DNA of 64,000 nt from Nitrosomonas aestuarii (GTDB lineage Bacteria; Pseudomonadota; Gammaproteobacteria; Burkholderiales; Nitrosomonadaceae). The stretch lies in NCBI RefSeq assembly GCF_003046585.1, contig NZ_QAAE01000004.1, positions 1-64,000 of the forward strand. The letters are read 5' to 3'. The notes under the pieces are model-generated. The model was not told the DNA's origin and did not search any database. It worked only from the letters and a program-made list of their open reading frames with translations. The position numbers were made by a program, and so were the translations under genes. Each line of letters opens with the position of its first letter. The stretch's first letter is position 1. Positions 38,715 to 49,300 of this stretch are shown here, one piece after another.

Positions 38715-38846
38715 TATTAATTCACAAAAATTGTTGCGCCAGACAAAATCATACTCACTGCCTTTGATTTATGATTTAATTTATCATAATCAATTATCCT
38801 GATCACAGATACGTCAAATAAAGTTATTATTTCGATTAGTACCCCT

Positions 38847-40037
38847 ATGAATTCCTCCGAACAACACCCATTGCAGCAACAAGCTATTAAGCGCCGTATT
38901 GCACACCTGGACATGGATGCTTTTTATGCATCCGTTGCGCTATTGCGTTATCCTGAATTGCGTGGGCTGCCTGTTGTCATCGCTGGCTGTGACAAACAAA
39001 AACCTGTATTGCAGGCTGACGGCAATAGACATTTTTTTCGATTACGTGACTATGCAGGTCGCGGCGTTATCACAACGGCAACTTATGAAGCGCGCGCAGC
39101 TGGTGTTTTCTCCGGCATGGGTATTATGAAAGCCGCGCAACTGGCGCCAGATGCGATTCTATTACCGGTTGATTTTAGCGCTTACCGCCACTATTCCCGT
39201 CTGTTTAAGACTGCTGTGACCAGCATTGCGCCGCAGATTGAAAACATGGGTATTGATGAAATTTATATCGATCTCAGCGATCTACCTGATGACACGATCA
39301 CCCTTGCACAACAAATCAAGCAAACTGTCCACAAGTCTGTCAGACTTTCCTGTTCGATCGGGATCGCCCCAAACAAGCTGTTAGCAAAAATCTGTTCAAA
39401 TCTCAAAAAACCCGATGGCATTACCATTCTTGATGCAGTCGACATTCCCGACCGAATCTGGCCGCTTCCTGTAAACAAAATAAATGGAATTGGTCCTAAA
39501 GCAACTCAAAAACTAGCACGATTGGGAATTACAACCATTGCCGAACTGGCATGCGCTGAATTGAGTTTATTGCAAACCTATTTTGGACGCAGCTATGCCA
39601 TCTGGTTACATGAAGCATCACGCGGCATTGATCATCGTCCGGTGATAACGCACACAGAACCAAAATCAATCAGCAGAGAAACCACGTTTGATCGCGACCT
39701 TCATCCACACCATGATCGTGCAATCTTGTCAAAATCATTCACAGCGCTATGCGTGCAGGTTGGCGAGGATTTAAAGCGCAAAGGCTATACAGGACGCACC
39801 ATCAGCATTAAACTGCGATTTGAAGATTTTCATACGATAACACGGGATATAACTCTGACTACATATGTAACCGATCCCGTACAAATACGCCATGCTGCGG
39901 GAAAATGTCTGAAACGAATACCACTTTCAAGAAAAGTGCGCCTGCTTGGCGTAAAAGTCAGCACACTTTCTTCTATCCACACACTACAGGACGCCGAAGT
40001 CTCCTCAGTGCAAAGAGAATTGCCTCTTATCATGTGA
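38847..40037 (+). CDS. dinB: Y-family DNA polymerase IV
   Basis: Translesion DNA polymerase. The 396-aa protein has the catalytic HLDMDAFYASV (about residues 20-30), MGIDEIYIDLSDL with the second acidic pair, SCSIGIAPNKLLAKICS, a helix-hairpin-helix (NKINGIGPKATQKLARLGI) and a little-finger domain. Between the palm strands it carries QKPVLQADGNRHFFRLRDYAGRG, about 20 residues longer than E. coli DinB at this site. The C-terminal beta-clamp tail is replaced by QRELPLIM, a QxxLPL clamp-binding motif. SOS box not seen upstream. Confidence 0.94.
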   Translation: MNSSEQHPLQQQAIKRRIAHLDMDAFYASVALLRYPELRGLPVVIAGCDKQKPVLQADGNRHFFRLRDYAGRGVITTATYEARAAGVFSGMGIMKAAQLAPDAILLPVDFSAYRHYSRLFKTAVTSIAPQIENMGIDEIYIDLSDLPDDTITLAQQIKQTVHKSVRLSCSIGIAPNKLLAKICSNLKKPDGITILDAVDIPDRIWPLPVNKINGIGPKATQKLARLGITTIAELACAELSLLQTYFGRSYAIWLHEASRGIDHRPVITHTEPKSISRETTFDRDLHPHHDRAILSKSFTALCVQVGEDLKRKGYTGRTISIKLRFEDFHTITRDITLTTYVTDPVQIRHAAGKCLKRIPLSRKVRLLGVKVSTLSSIHTLQDAEVSSVQRELPLIM

Positions 40038-40039
40038 CT

Positions 40040-40075
40040 GCATGTTAATGGCCTGCTTGACAGTCATTAACATGC
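40040..40075. terminator. Inverted repeat between convergent dinB and pnp
   Basis: A perfect 11-bp stem GCATGTTAATG / CATTAACATGC with a 14-nt loop, 3-38 bp after the dinB stop and 30 bp from the pnp stop. No U-tract follows on either strand, so it may protect 3' ends rather than act as an intrinsic terminator. Confidence 0.5.
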
Positions 40076-40104
40076 TGAGTGACAACTAATAGTCCGTTAA
40101 ATTC

Positions 40105-42246
40105 TTAGTTTTCAGTCGTATCGGTTGTTTCGATTGCCGTGTCCACAACATCAACTGCTTCTTCATTTGTTACCGCTTTCATACTGAGCCTCAAGCGGCC
40201 TTTATCATCTGCTTCGAGTACTTTAACACGCACTGACTGGCCTTCACTCAAGTGGTCTGACACGTTGTTTACACGCTCATTGGCAATTTGTGAAATATGC
40301 AGCAATCCGTCTTTACCCGGCAGCACACTCACAATCGCTCCAAAATCAAGTAATTTAAGCACTGCACCATCGTAGATTCTGCCAACTTCTACTTCTGCGG
40401 TCAAATCCTCGATCCGTTTTCTGGCAAGCTCTCCATTTTCGGCATTGACGCATGCAATTGTTACCTGGCCTTCGTCCGTAATGTCGATAGTTGTACCAGT
40501 TTCTTCGGTCAAAGCTCGAATAACCGCACCGCCTTTCCCAATGACATCCCGTATTTTTTCCGGATTGATTTTAATTTTAATGATCCGTGGCGCATGAATG
40601 GAAATACTGTCACGTGTGACGGGCATCGCTTCTTTCATGATTTCCAGGATATGTAAACGTCCTTCCCGCGCCTGTAACAGTGCTGCGTGCATGATTTCTT
40701 TGGTAATACCCTGTATCTTGATATCCATTTGTAAAGCGGAAATACCGTTTTCCGTTCCTGCCACTTTAAAATCCATATCACCTAGATGATCTTCATCACC
40801 CAGAATGTCGGTGAGCACTGCAAAACGCTTTCCATCTTTAATCAGTCCCATGGCAATTCCCGCAACATGCGCTTTTAAAGGCACACCAGCATCCATCAGC
40901 GCCAAGCAGCCGCCACATACTGACGCCATTGAACTGGAACCATTCGATTCTGTAACTTCGGAAACCACGCGCAGAGAATAACCAAATTCTTCCTGGGAAG
41001 GCAGCACTGCAATCAATGCACGTTTCGCCAGTCGGCCATGACCGATCTCACGACGTTTAGGCGTACCAACACGGCCGGTTTCACCCGTCGCATATGGCGG
41101 CATATTATAATGCAGCATAAAACGCTCAGAATAATCACCCTGCAGAGAGTCAATTCTCTGTTCATCACGCGCAGTCCCTAATGTTGCAACGGCTAAGGCT
41201 TGCGTTTCGCCGCGTGTAAAGAGCGCTGAGCCATGCGTACGCGGTAACACGCCGTTGCGTATTGTAATAGGCCTTACGGTACGCGTGCCGCGACCATCGA
41301 TACGAGGCTCGCCATCCAAAATCTGGTTGCGAACAATTTTAGACTCGAGTGCAAAGAATGCTTCCTCAAATGCGCGCGGCTCGGGTCCATCGTCGTTACC
41401 CACGCCAATTTCTTCTGCACTTTTTTGACGCACAGCCGCAATGGCTTCTGTACGCGCCTGTTTTTGCTTAATCTTGAAGGCCTGCCGTAAGTCTTGTTCC
41501 GCCAATTGAGCAATCTTTTCTTCCAAAGCAGTGTCTTTTTCCGGCGGCGTCCATTCCCAAGCCGCTACACCTGCTTCATCTGCCAGCTCATTAATTACAT
41601 TAATAATCGCCTGCATTTGCTCATGACCATACATCACCGCGCCCAACATAGTATCCTCTGACAGTTCCATCGCTTCGGACTCGACCATCAATACTGCCTG
41701 TTGCGTCCCGGCCACGACGAGGTTCAATTGGGTATCATTCAGTTCGGTCGTCGTTGGATTCAATACATATTCGTTATTGATATAGCCGACACGTGCAGCG
41801 CCAATCGGGCCATCAAAAGGAATACCAGACAACACGAGCGCCGCCGATGTGCCGATGATTGCAGGTATATCCGCATCCACTTCTTCATTCGACGACAGCA
41901 CAGTAGCCACAACCTGCACTTCATTATAAAAACCATCCGGAAAGAGCGGGCGTATAGGACGGTCAATAAGCCGGCAAGTCAATGTTTCTTTTTCTGAAGG
42001 ACGCCCCTCGCGCTTAAAGAAACTGCCGGGTATTCTCCCCGCAGCATAAAACTTTTCCTGATAGTCAACTGTGAGCGGAAAAAAATCCTGTCCAGGACTC
42101 ACATTTTTTGCACCAACAACAGTCACTAACACAACTGTATCGTCCATTGTCACCATAACTGCGCCATGTGCTTGCCTTGCGATCTCGCCCGTTTCCAGAG
42201 TGAGTTGATGACGCCCGTAAGTAATGCTCTTCTTGATAGGTTTCAA
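40105..42246 (-). CDS. pnp: Polyribonucleotide nucleotidyltransferase (PNPase)
   Basis: Phosphorolytic 3'-5' exoribonuclease, part of the RNA degradosome in many bacteria. The 713-aa length is typical. The start is TTG with AAGGA 8-12 nt before it. The two RNase PH-like cores are seen at [20 protein letters not shown] and [20 protein letters not shown], with [23 protein letters not shown] and the metal-binding [22 protein letters not shown] domain ([21 protein letters not shown]) and an S1 domain ([33 protein letters not shown]) follow. Downstream of rpsO as in E. coli. Confidence 0.98.
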   Translation of the reverse strand: MKPIKKSITYGRHQLTLETGEIARQAHGAVMVTMDDTVVLVTVVGAKNVSPGQDFFPLTVDYQEKFYAAGRIPGSFFKREGRPSEKETLTCRLIDRPIRPLFPDGFYNEVQVVATVLSSNEEVDADIPAIIGTSAALVLSGIPFDGPIGAARVGYINNEYVLNPTTTELNDTQLNLVVAGTQQAVLMVESEAMELSEDTMLGAVMYGHEQMQAIINVINELADEAGVAAWEWTPPEKDTALEEKIAQLAEQDLRQAFKIKQKQARTEAIAAVRQKSAEEIGVGNDDGPEPRAFEEAFFALESKIVRNQILDGEPRIDGRGTRTVRPITIRNGVLPRTHGSALFTRGETQALAVATLGTARDEQRIDSLQGDYSERFMLHYNMPPYATGETGRVGTPKRREIGHGRLAKRALIAVLPSQEEFGYSLRVVSEVTESNGSSSMASVCGGCLALMDAGVPLKAHVAGIAMGLIKDGKRFAVLTDILGDEDHLGDMDFKVAGTENGISALQMDIKIQGITKEIMHAALLQAREGRLHILEIMKEAMPVTRDSISIHAPRIIKIKINPEKIRDVIGKGGAVIRALTEETGTTIDITDEGQVTIACVNAENGELARKRIEDLTAEVEVGRIYDGAVLKLLDFGAIVSVLPGKDGLLHISQIANERVNNVSDHLSEGQSVRVKVLEADDKGRLRLSMKAVTNEEAVDVVDTAIETTDTTEN

Positions 42247-42354
42247 TTAACAATCCTTTTTTCTTGAATTCATATCCGTTTAGCCAATTTAACTGCGCTG
42301 CGCTTTACAGCAGCTGTTTGATTTAACTATCCGGATATAGTATTTTGCGTTTTA

Positions 42355-42624
42355 TTACTTGCGTAAACCGAGTCGATCAATCAACGTTCTGTAGGCATCA
42401 ACATTTTGGCGTTTCAGATAATCAAGCAATTTACGGCGGCGGCCGACCATACGCAAGAGGCCACGGCGCGAATGGTGATCCTTGACATGTGTTTTAAAAT
42501 GACCGATCAAATCATTAATTCGGGTCGTTAAAAGCGCCACCTGAACCTCCGGGGAACCAGTATCGCTCTCGCTTCTCTGAAAATCACGCACGACCTGTGC
42601 TTTCTGATCAGTTGTAACTGACAT
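42355..42624 (-). CDS. rpsO: 30S ribosomal protein S15
   Basis: The 89-aa protein beginning [16 protein letters not shown] at ATG 42624 (chosen over an ATG four codons upstream) contains the S15 blocks [48 protein letters not shown]. It binds the central domain of 16S rRNA. Operon with pnp, 108 bp apart, as in most proteobacteria. Confidence 0.98.
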   Translation of the reverse strand: MSVTTDQKAQVVRDFQRSESDTGSPEVQVALLTTRINDLIGHFKTHVKDHHSRRGLLRMVGRRRKLLDYLKRQNVDAYRTLIDRLGLRK

Positions 42625-42854
42625 ATATTTCTCCAATTAATACCTAATGTAATATATAAAAACGCGAAATTTTACTCTTTAATATGGTCCTTGTCCAAAA
42701 CAGATCAAAGTATCTTTCAGTTTAAATTCTATTTTCTAAAAACATATCTATTGATATTAAATAGCGAAAACAAACCGAATCCAGATTAATCGATAAAATA
42801 ATTAACAGGCTTAGTTTTACCTGTTGCCCCCTATCGGCACCTTATTAATAAAGC

Positions 42855-44315
42855 CTAACTTGATAAAACCTGTACATTTTCTCCATCATTACCGGACGGA
42901 TTGGTAAATTGATCATTCAATTCCTGAATATAATCATTGGATTCATCAATAATTTCATCAATTGTTTGCTCAGTGACCTCATTCCAGCCAGCTGGTTTTT
43001 TAAAAAGCATGGATCTGTAGGCTGCCGTACTCTTGCTGAAAGCCTGTGTGTATTGCTTGCAGGTTTCATGATCACTACCCATTTCCTGCACGAGCTTTTT
43101 CTTGATCTTGTTTGCAACCCGTCTGCGAATCGTAAAATGAATAAAACCCAAACCGCCAAGCAATACCAGCAGCGCTACAAGAGAAAATGACTCACCGGGT
43201 ATAAACGCGCCCAACAAATCCCATGATTCAGTGAAATGCAAAGCCGTTCCGGCAAGAATTGTCAAAGTTGAAAAGATCACGCCGTCCAGTAGAAGTACTT
43301 TGCTTCGCCATTCACCCAGCATTTCTACCAACTTGACCATCGCCTGGTTTTTAATGGCTTTTGCTGTTTGCTCGAGCTTTCCGACTATACGATACGAACG
43401 CTCAACTTCAATTTGCTGCATTCGCGCATAAATGTCCGCCATATCCTCTTCACGTTTCTTCTCAAAACGTTCCCTGACTTGAGGATCGCTTATCGGCACC
43501 GCAACGTCTGGATTATAAATACGATAGAAGCGACCAGCGATTAAACCAACTTCTGCCAGCGAGCGCTGCCAGGCAGACACCACTTCTTCGGGGTTATCTT
43601 CCTGTGCAGTAACGTCCATCTGATTGAGAATATACAAAAATTTGTTTGCGTCAGCGCGATTAACACTCGCAGAAACCAGATAAGCAAGCGTATCTTGCAT
43701 GGCCTTCGGTTCGGGGTGGCGGGCATCAAAAAACACCAACACCAGATCAGAAAGATTTATAATATGCTGGGTCAAACGCAGCGTCGAAGCACGCTGACTA
43801 TCGGCATCAAAACCCGGAGAATCAATCAGGATTTTACCGCGTATTTTTTCGGACGGGCAGGTTTTTAGTTGCAGATAGGCATCAATACGCTCCTGTCCAG
43901 CTTCAGAAATTTCTTCAATACTTTTGCTGATATGAAAGAAAGGAAAACGCGGATCAGCATCCAGTGCAACACCGGGCAACGTTTTGGCCTGATTATGGCG
44001 GCTGTAACAGATAACCGTAAACTTATCATCTACGGCTTGATTACCGGTTCGTTGTAATTTCAGACCCAAATGTGTGTTGATAAAAGTTGATTTACCTGCA
44101 GAAAAAGTACCTAAAACGGCAATCATCGGCCACCAGGTAACGCAGGTTGCATAAGATTCATCTCTGCTAAGCAACCCCATACTATAGCCGATATAATCCA
44201 TTTTTCTGAAACTTTTGACTGCTTTTGCCAGTATAGGATTATCTGGATGTTCATCAGCCAGATGCTTTTCCAGACTATTTAGGAGTTTATTGATTTGTGT
44301 AGAACTATATGACAT
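42855..44315 (-). CDS. Dynamin-like GTPase with two C-terminal membrane helices
   Basis: A 486-aa GTP-binding protein of the bacterial dynamin/YfjP-like group. The G1 P-loop is GTFSAGKST (residues 69-77), G3 is DSPGFDADSQ, and G4 is NQMD. The P-loop starts GTFSAGKS rather than GxxNxGKS, typical of dynamin-like proteins. The C-terminal half has a helical bundle and two membrane helices (about residues 345-370 and 385-405: VIFSTLTILAGTALHF and LVALLVLLGGLGFIHFTI), then a coiled-coil end. Such proteins remodel or guard membranes in studied cases; the role here is unknown. Transcribed alone. Confidence 0.8.
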   Translation of the reverse strand: MSYSSTQINKLLNSLEKHLADEHPDNPILAKAVKSFRKMDYIGYSMGLLSRDESYATCVTWWPMIAVLGTFSAGKSTFINTHLGLKLQRTGNQAVDDKFTVICYSRHNQAKTLPGVALDADPRFPFFHISKSIEEISEAGQERIDAYLQLKTCPSEKIRGKILIDSPGFDADSQRASTLRLTQHIINLSDLVLVFFDARHPEPKAMQDTLAYLVSASVNRADANKFLYILNQMDVTAQEDNPEEVVSAWQRSLAEVGLIAGRFYRIYNPDVAVPISDPQVRERFEKKREEDMADIYARMQQIEVERSYRIVGKLEQTAKAIKNQAMVKLVEMLGEWRSKVLLLDGVIFSTLTILAGTALHFTESWDLLGAFIPGESFSLVALLVLLGGLGFIHFTIRRRVANKIKKKLVQEMGSDHETCKQYTQAFSKSTAAYRSMLFKKPAGWNEVTEQTIDEIIDESNDYIQELNDQFTNPSGNDGENVQVLSS

Positions 44316-44751
44316 AAGAGCCCCTTTTCATTCCTTATAAAATGCATCCTGATAAAGATGTTATGGATAATAAATTAATTTGATTGATAAATCCTGGTGT
44401 ATAAAAAAGATCCCACTCTTCAAAGTTATTTTGGTTTATGCTTACACCTGTGTATTCAGGAAAATCAATTACCGATTTAAATTTGATCTAACACAAGTTA
44501 AGTAAGTAAAATTTCAGTAAAAAATAAAGAACCCTCGCGTGGCGATTCTATCAAGAACAAATCCTGCTTACCAGCAAATGGCCGTTTTGATAATACTGTG
44601 TTGTGAAAATACCATTTTCTTTTCTTGTTAGCATTATTTTTTTGCAGCATATTTTTTCAATAATGAAAGGTCAAACCCGCCAGATAGCACTGACCAATAG
44701 CTCAAAAATCCAGAACTCCAAAAGAACAATGAACAGGAACAGTACATCGTT
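44316..44751. other. Gene-free region between the dynamin-like GTPase and the DUF502 gene
   Basis: A 436-bp AT-rich divergent intergenic region. It must carry promoters for both flanking genes. No RNA gene, repeat or clear operator was recognised. Confidence 0.5.
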
Positions 44752-45477
44752 ATGAATGACACGCGCAACAATAACATACAACAAACCGAACGTTCGGCGC
44801 ATATTGGACGGTATGTGCTGATAGGCGCACTGACAATCGCACCACTCTGGGTCACCTGGCTGGTTTTTGAGTTTGTACTAAAAATGCTGGCACAAATGGG
44901 TGAACCCTTACTGAAAGGACTGGCACGCGCAGTGCGTCCACATTCGGACACCATCGCCAGTTGGCTGCTCGATTCCAGCTTCCAGCAAGGCGTTGCCGCA
45001 CTGCTGACGATTGCCAGTCTGTACGGCATCGGACTATTGGCTTCATTCGTGATTGGCAAAAAAGTAATTGGTCTATACGAAGATATCCTGGCACGCCTGC
45101 CATTAGTACAAACTATATATGGCGCCACCAAACGTTTCTTGCACACCTTGAGCCAGCCACCTGTTACCGGACGCAGAGTCGTGCTTATTAGCTTTCCATC
45201 TTCCGAGATGAAGGCCATCGGCTTTATCACCAAGGTCATGCATGACACTGAAACAGGGGAGAAACTGGCAGCGGTCTATGTTCCCACCTCGCCCAATCCT
45301 ACTTCAGGTTATATTGAAATTGTGCCTATTAAAGATGTCGTCATGACTAATTGGAGCACGGAAGAAGCGATGACATTTGTAGTGACCGGCGGCACCACCT
45401 CACCTGAGAACATACACTTTTCAAACCCCAGAGTACCGCAAAATATGATGCCGGAAACGAAAACGAAAACCGATTAA
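44752..45477 (+). CDS. DUF502 family membrane protein
   Basis: A 241-aa integral membrane protein of unknown function. It has two helices, ALTIAPLWVTWLVFEFVLKML and GVAALLTIASLYGIGLLASFVIG (about residues 23-45 and 82-105), separated by a soluble loop, then a conserved DUF502 C-terminal domain (PLVQTIYGATKRFLHTL; VLISFPSSEMKAIGFITKV; VYVPTSPNPTSGYIEIVPIKDV). The domain order and length are typical. Confidence 0.88.
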   Translation: MNDTRNNNIQQTERSAHIGRYVLIGALTIAPLWVTWLVFEFVLKMLAQMGEPLLKGLARAVRPHSDTIASWLLDSSFQQGVAALLTIASLYGIGLLASFVIGKKVIGLYEDILARLPLVQTIYGATKRFLHTLSQPPVTGRRVVLISFPSSEMKAIGFITKVMHDTETGEKLAAVYVPTSPNPTSGYIEIVPIKDVVMTNWSTEEAMTFVVTGGTTSPENIHFSNPRVPQNMMPETKTKTD

Positions 45478-45825
45478 AATTTGTTTCAGTATATTTGATT
45501 GTTAACAGAGACACTGCAGAATCGAATTCCCGCTAAAGCTGCCTGGCATATCGATATTAGAAATTAAAATCAGGAATCACTTACGACTGTCAGAAAATGT
45601 CCTTACTCGGCCCGGAAAGTCACTCACTGAACATACTCTTGGGCTGATGGTAACGGGCATTGCATATAACATAAGGGAACTATGCTCGGAAGCCCGAATA
45701 AAAACGCCGCAGAAGATCAGGCACAGTCTGGTGTTAACCCGGGCTAATGGAAAATCCGGGTAAAAACCTGCTTCTCCGAACAAAATAACCAAGTTTATTA
45801 GGCCCTAGTATTTTTCTACGAATAG
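45478..45825. other. Gene-poor region left of the Fur box
   Basis: No gene supported. A short open frame on the minus strand (45577-45792) has no recognisable family and no ribosome site. An inverted pair CCGGG...CCGGG at 45738-45763 (CCCGGGCTAATGGAAAATCCGGG) is the only structure noted. It may be the end of an unrecognised mobile-element remnant. Confidence 0.35.
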
Positions 45826-45829
45826 TAAT

Positions 45830-45848
45830 GATAATAATAATCATTTGC
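45830..45848 (+). promoter_or_regulatory. Fur box overlapping a promoter
   Basis: GATAATAATAATCATTTGC matches the 19-bp Fur consensus (GATAATGATAATCATTATC) at 16 positions. A perfect TATAAT -10 hexamer begins at 45856; with 17-bp spacing the -35 hexamer falls inside the Fur box, a common arrangement for iron-repressed genes. Predicted start of transcription about 45868, plus strand. Confidence 0.7.
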
Positions 45849-45899
45849 ATACATATATAATACCATGTACAATTTCACACATTCATCGAAGCCCTAACC

Positions 45900-45950
45900 A
45901 TGATGATGTGTACCGCACCAATCAGCGCATGGCATTATCATTATGCGTAG
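45900..45950 (+). CDS. Possible 16-residue leader peptide
   Basis: ATG ATG ATG ... TAG encodes MMMCTAPISAWHYHYA. The peptide is Met- and aromatic-rich (W, H, Y, H, Y in a row). It begins about 32 nt from the predicted transcript start. No clear Shine-Dalgarno precedes it. The ATGATGATGTG at its start could pair with CACATC in the 5' arm of the terminator, so a leader-attenuator role is conceivable; equally it may be chance. Confidence 0.3.
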   Translation: MMMCTAPISAWHYHYA

Positions 45951-45999
45951 TCGGATGATTGGAGCTGTTTAAAGTGTAAAAGTTTATATAGGCAAGTTA

Positions 46000-46048
46000 C
46001 CCAGCACATCTCTGCTGTATATTTCCTGGATGTGCTGGGACTTTTATG
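46000..46048 (+). terminator. Intrinsic terminator after the Fur-box transcript
   Basis: A perfect 11-bp GC-containing stem CCCAGCACATC / GATGTGCTGGG (46000-46010 and 46029-46039) with an 18-nt loop, followed by ACTTTTATGATTTT. The T tract is on the plus strand only. Confidence 0.75.
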
Positions 46049-46367
46049 ATTTTCAATGCATGTCAACCCAATTTCAGTGTTCACGGACACTGTCTTGGCA
46101 AAGCGCAGGCATCCCTCCACATCACCTGATTCAAAATAAAAAATTGTCAAAAAAAAGCAGATCGATTTCACGATTACAATAGATTGTCGAAATCTTCGCA
46201 GTCGCGACTCTGTTCATCATGAAGCATGATATGCGCTTATCTACGACCCAGAAATAATATATCTATAGACAAATTTAGATCATTTTTTAGCATCTTATCA
46301 CGACTTAATCTTATTAAATATTCGGTTACGCTAGTAGTATTATTTACAATTACCCCTGAATCTATAG

Positions 46368-49300
46368 ATGCCCCAAGATATACAAGGCTTAGATGAATAC
46401 ATAGCTACACCTGCAACAAGATTAAGCAATCCCTTTGCAAACCCTTCATGGATGAAAATGCTTCTTGTGGCACTGGTGTATTTTGCCTGTGCATATTTCA
46501 GTAGACTGGTTAACCTCCCTGATTATTACAATTTGTTTACCGGCTTACCAGCTGGACTCGCTTTTGTAACATTTGTTATTTGGGGACCACGTTTGTGGCA
46601 ATTTATCTGGATAAGTGCTTTCGCGGCTGATCTCCTTCATTATGTAAATCAAGTTCACGATGCAGAATCGATTGCCATCAATATAATCACTGCTTTTTTT
46701 ACCGCAAGTGGCGCGATTACTCAGGCACTGATCGGCGCATATCTGGCAAAACCGTTCGTTAAAAACGCTAATAAGATCTTAAATATTGTGGAAACCACGG
46801 TTTTTCTTTGTAGAGCTGGTCCAATTGCATGCCTGATTTCTACCACCATTAATACGTTTGTTCTATATCAATTCCATGGATTGCAGGACAATGCAATAAT
46901 CATGATAACTTGGATGTCCGGATATACGCTTGATATATTGGGCATATTATTACTCGCTCCGGTTATTTTTTATACGCAGTCATATATGCGCATTGGAAAT
47001 GGCTGGCGACGTCGAATTGTCATCGTCACCACTTCATTGTTTGGTACTGCTGCGTTGCTATTAGCAGGACTGTGCTTATTCAATCATAATGAAGCGCGTA
47101 ATTCGCGCATTATATTTGAAGAAAAAGCCAATGAAATCAATTTTCATGCCAGAAATGCAATCAGAATTGGCGAAGACCGCCTACGTAACATAGCTGCCTT
47201 GAGCAAGAGTAATAATAGCTTGACTTCCTCTGAATTCGTAATTTTTAATCAAACTGCTGGATTACCAGAATGCGTCATTACTTTTTCCTGGATCCCGAAT
47301 GAAGCATACGGCGTAACAGCTGGGACATTTACACATCGATTAATCTATCCAGAAGATCATGAAGCTGACCTTTATGGTAAAGATATTGCCGAACAAGTCT
47401 CTGGGCCTGCCCTTCAGCGTACTATGAAAACTGGACGACTTACCCTAGCTAGTTCAGTCGATTCAAACAAACCAGTGTGGTGGTTGATTTACCCCGTGTT
47501 TGCTGACATTTCTTTAGATACCAAATCGACACCTGACAGCAAGTTGCTTGGTTTTGCAGCAGCACAAATTAATATGCAGTTGTTCTTTGAAGATTTAGTT
47601 AACACAGCGGATCATATGAACATTGCACTACGGATAAAGGGTATGGCTAGCTGGCATCCGTCAGAGACATTGTTAGAACACAGGGTGCCCGCTCAGTCTG
47701 CGCCAGACCTTAAATATTCACTGAGTAAACATTTTGCAGGCGAAGGTTTGCAAATTGAAATGTGGAGTCTTCATGTACCGGAGTTTGGTTGGGAAATAGG
47801 TTCAATAATATTTCTATTATTTGGACTCATATTCATGATTCTGATTAGCGCATATTCTTTCAATACACTGAATTATGGTTTTTATTTAGAGCATCAGATA
47901 ACGAAACGTACTCGTGAAATAGAATTGCAAAATGCCAGAACCAACGCACTGGTGGAAAATTTAAAAGATGTGGCTTTTACCGTAGATGAAAATGGTATTG
48001 TGCAGTCGATCAATCCTGCAATAACGCATATTTTTGGTTACACAGTAACAGAAGTTATTGGGTCCAGTATTACTTTTTTGATTCCAGAAATGGTTTGCAG
48101 TTTAACCAACTGCTGGCTCCAAACAAAAGAAGCAAAATCGTTTGAATTAGAGAAAGAAACAGAAGCACAGCACAAAAATGGTCATTTTTTTCCAATTCGT
48201 TTAACTATCGCTGAATATAGTGTGGACGGGGAGCGTTTTTTTTCCGGGGTACTACATGACTTACGCGAACAAAAACGATTAATGTCTGATGTCGAAGCGG
48301 CACGAGATAAAGCTGAGGCAGCCAGTCATGCAAAATCAGATTTTCTGGCTGCAATGAGCCATGAAATTCGAACACCAATGAATGGCGTAATTGGCATGCT
48401 CGAAGTACTGACTCAATCCAGTTTACGACCAGATCAGGTAGAAATTGTCGAATTGGTAAGGGAGTCAGCGATTGCACTACTCGGCATTATCAATGACATT
48501 CTTGATTTTTCCAAGATTGAGGCGGGTAAGCTGCAACTTGCAGATGAACCACTATCAATTGAGAAAGAAACCGAAAAAGTGTGCGCCTTGCTTGACCGTA
48601 TGGCTGAACAAAAAAATGTTGAATTACTCATGTTCGTTGACCCGGCAATTCCTGGTCGATTGCAAGGTGATGCATTACGTTTACGCCAGATTCTTTATAA
48701 TTTGATTAACAATGCTATTAAATTCTCAAGCAAATTAAAAAGACAAGGATACGTGTCTGTGCATGTTAAGCTTGCTTCTCCTGAACAAGGGCAGACATGG
48801 ATACAATGCGAAGTATGCGATAACGGCATTGGCATGAGTGAAGAAGTGCAATTACGGTTGTTTACTGCTTTCGAGCAAGGTGAATCTTCGACTACACGGC
48901 GTTTTGGCGGAACCGGGCTGGGACTGGCCATCAGTCGTCAGCTTGCCAATATGATGGGAGGAGAAATCACCGTTCAGAGTACAATAAATGAGGGCAGCAT
49001 CTTTTTTGTACGATTGCCGTTTACACATCGGAGCGCCGATAAACAGAATGAATCTATGCCTTTAGCGGAATTGTCATGTCTTACTATCGGTTCTGAAGGT
49101 GGTTTCATCTCAAATGCTACGCGTTATTTAACACATGCAGGAGCGCAAGTACAACACGTTGAAAGTATCAACGATGTTAATGTACACGGGACAACTTCAT
49201 CTGGGAAACCATGGGTTTGGTTATTGGATACCAAAGTAAATTTTTCAACGGACTTACTTCGTACAATAACCAATCAGTATGCACAACAAAATATACGTAT

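Larger units (their letters stand above)
45868..46048 (+). ncRNA. Candidate Fur-regulated small RNA or leader transcript
   Basis: Inferred from order alone: Fur box and TATAAT (45830-45861), then 180 nt without a long ORF, ending in an intrinsic terminator (46000-46048). The stretch holds one 16-codon ORF. No downstream gene follows for 320 nt, so the transcript is a discrete unit. RyhB-, PrrF- or NrrF-like function is a hypothesis; no sequence similarity to these RNAs is claimed. Confidence 0.5.

Noticed and set aside
38847-40037. The roughly 20-residue insertion in DinB as a novel domain
   Set aside because: The surrounding sequence fits a known longer DinB subgroup and the insertion is short; not evidence of a new function.
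44484-44499. FNR-like site upstream of the DUF502 gene (TTGAT-N4-CACAA)
   Set aside because: Two mismatches in the second half-site; too weak to call.
44634-45248. A 204-codon open frame on the minus strand overlapping the DUF502 gene
   Set aside because: It is the antisense of a clearly recognised DUF502 gene; composition is Ser/Arg/Cys-rich with no family pattern or ribosome site.
45941-46171. A 76-codon minus-strand frame over the candidate sRNA terminator
   Set aside because: No recognisable domain, no ribosome site, and it overlaps a well-formed hairpin; probably chance.
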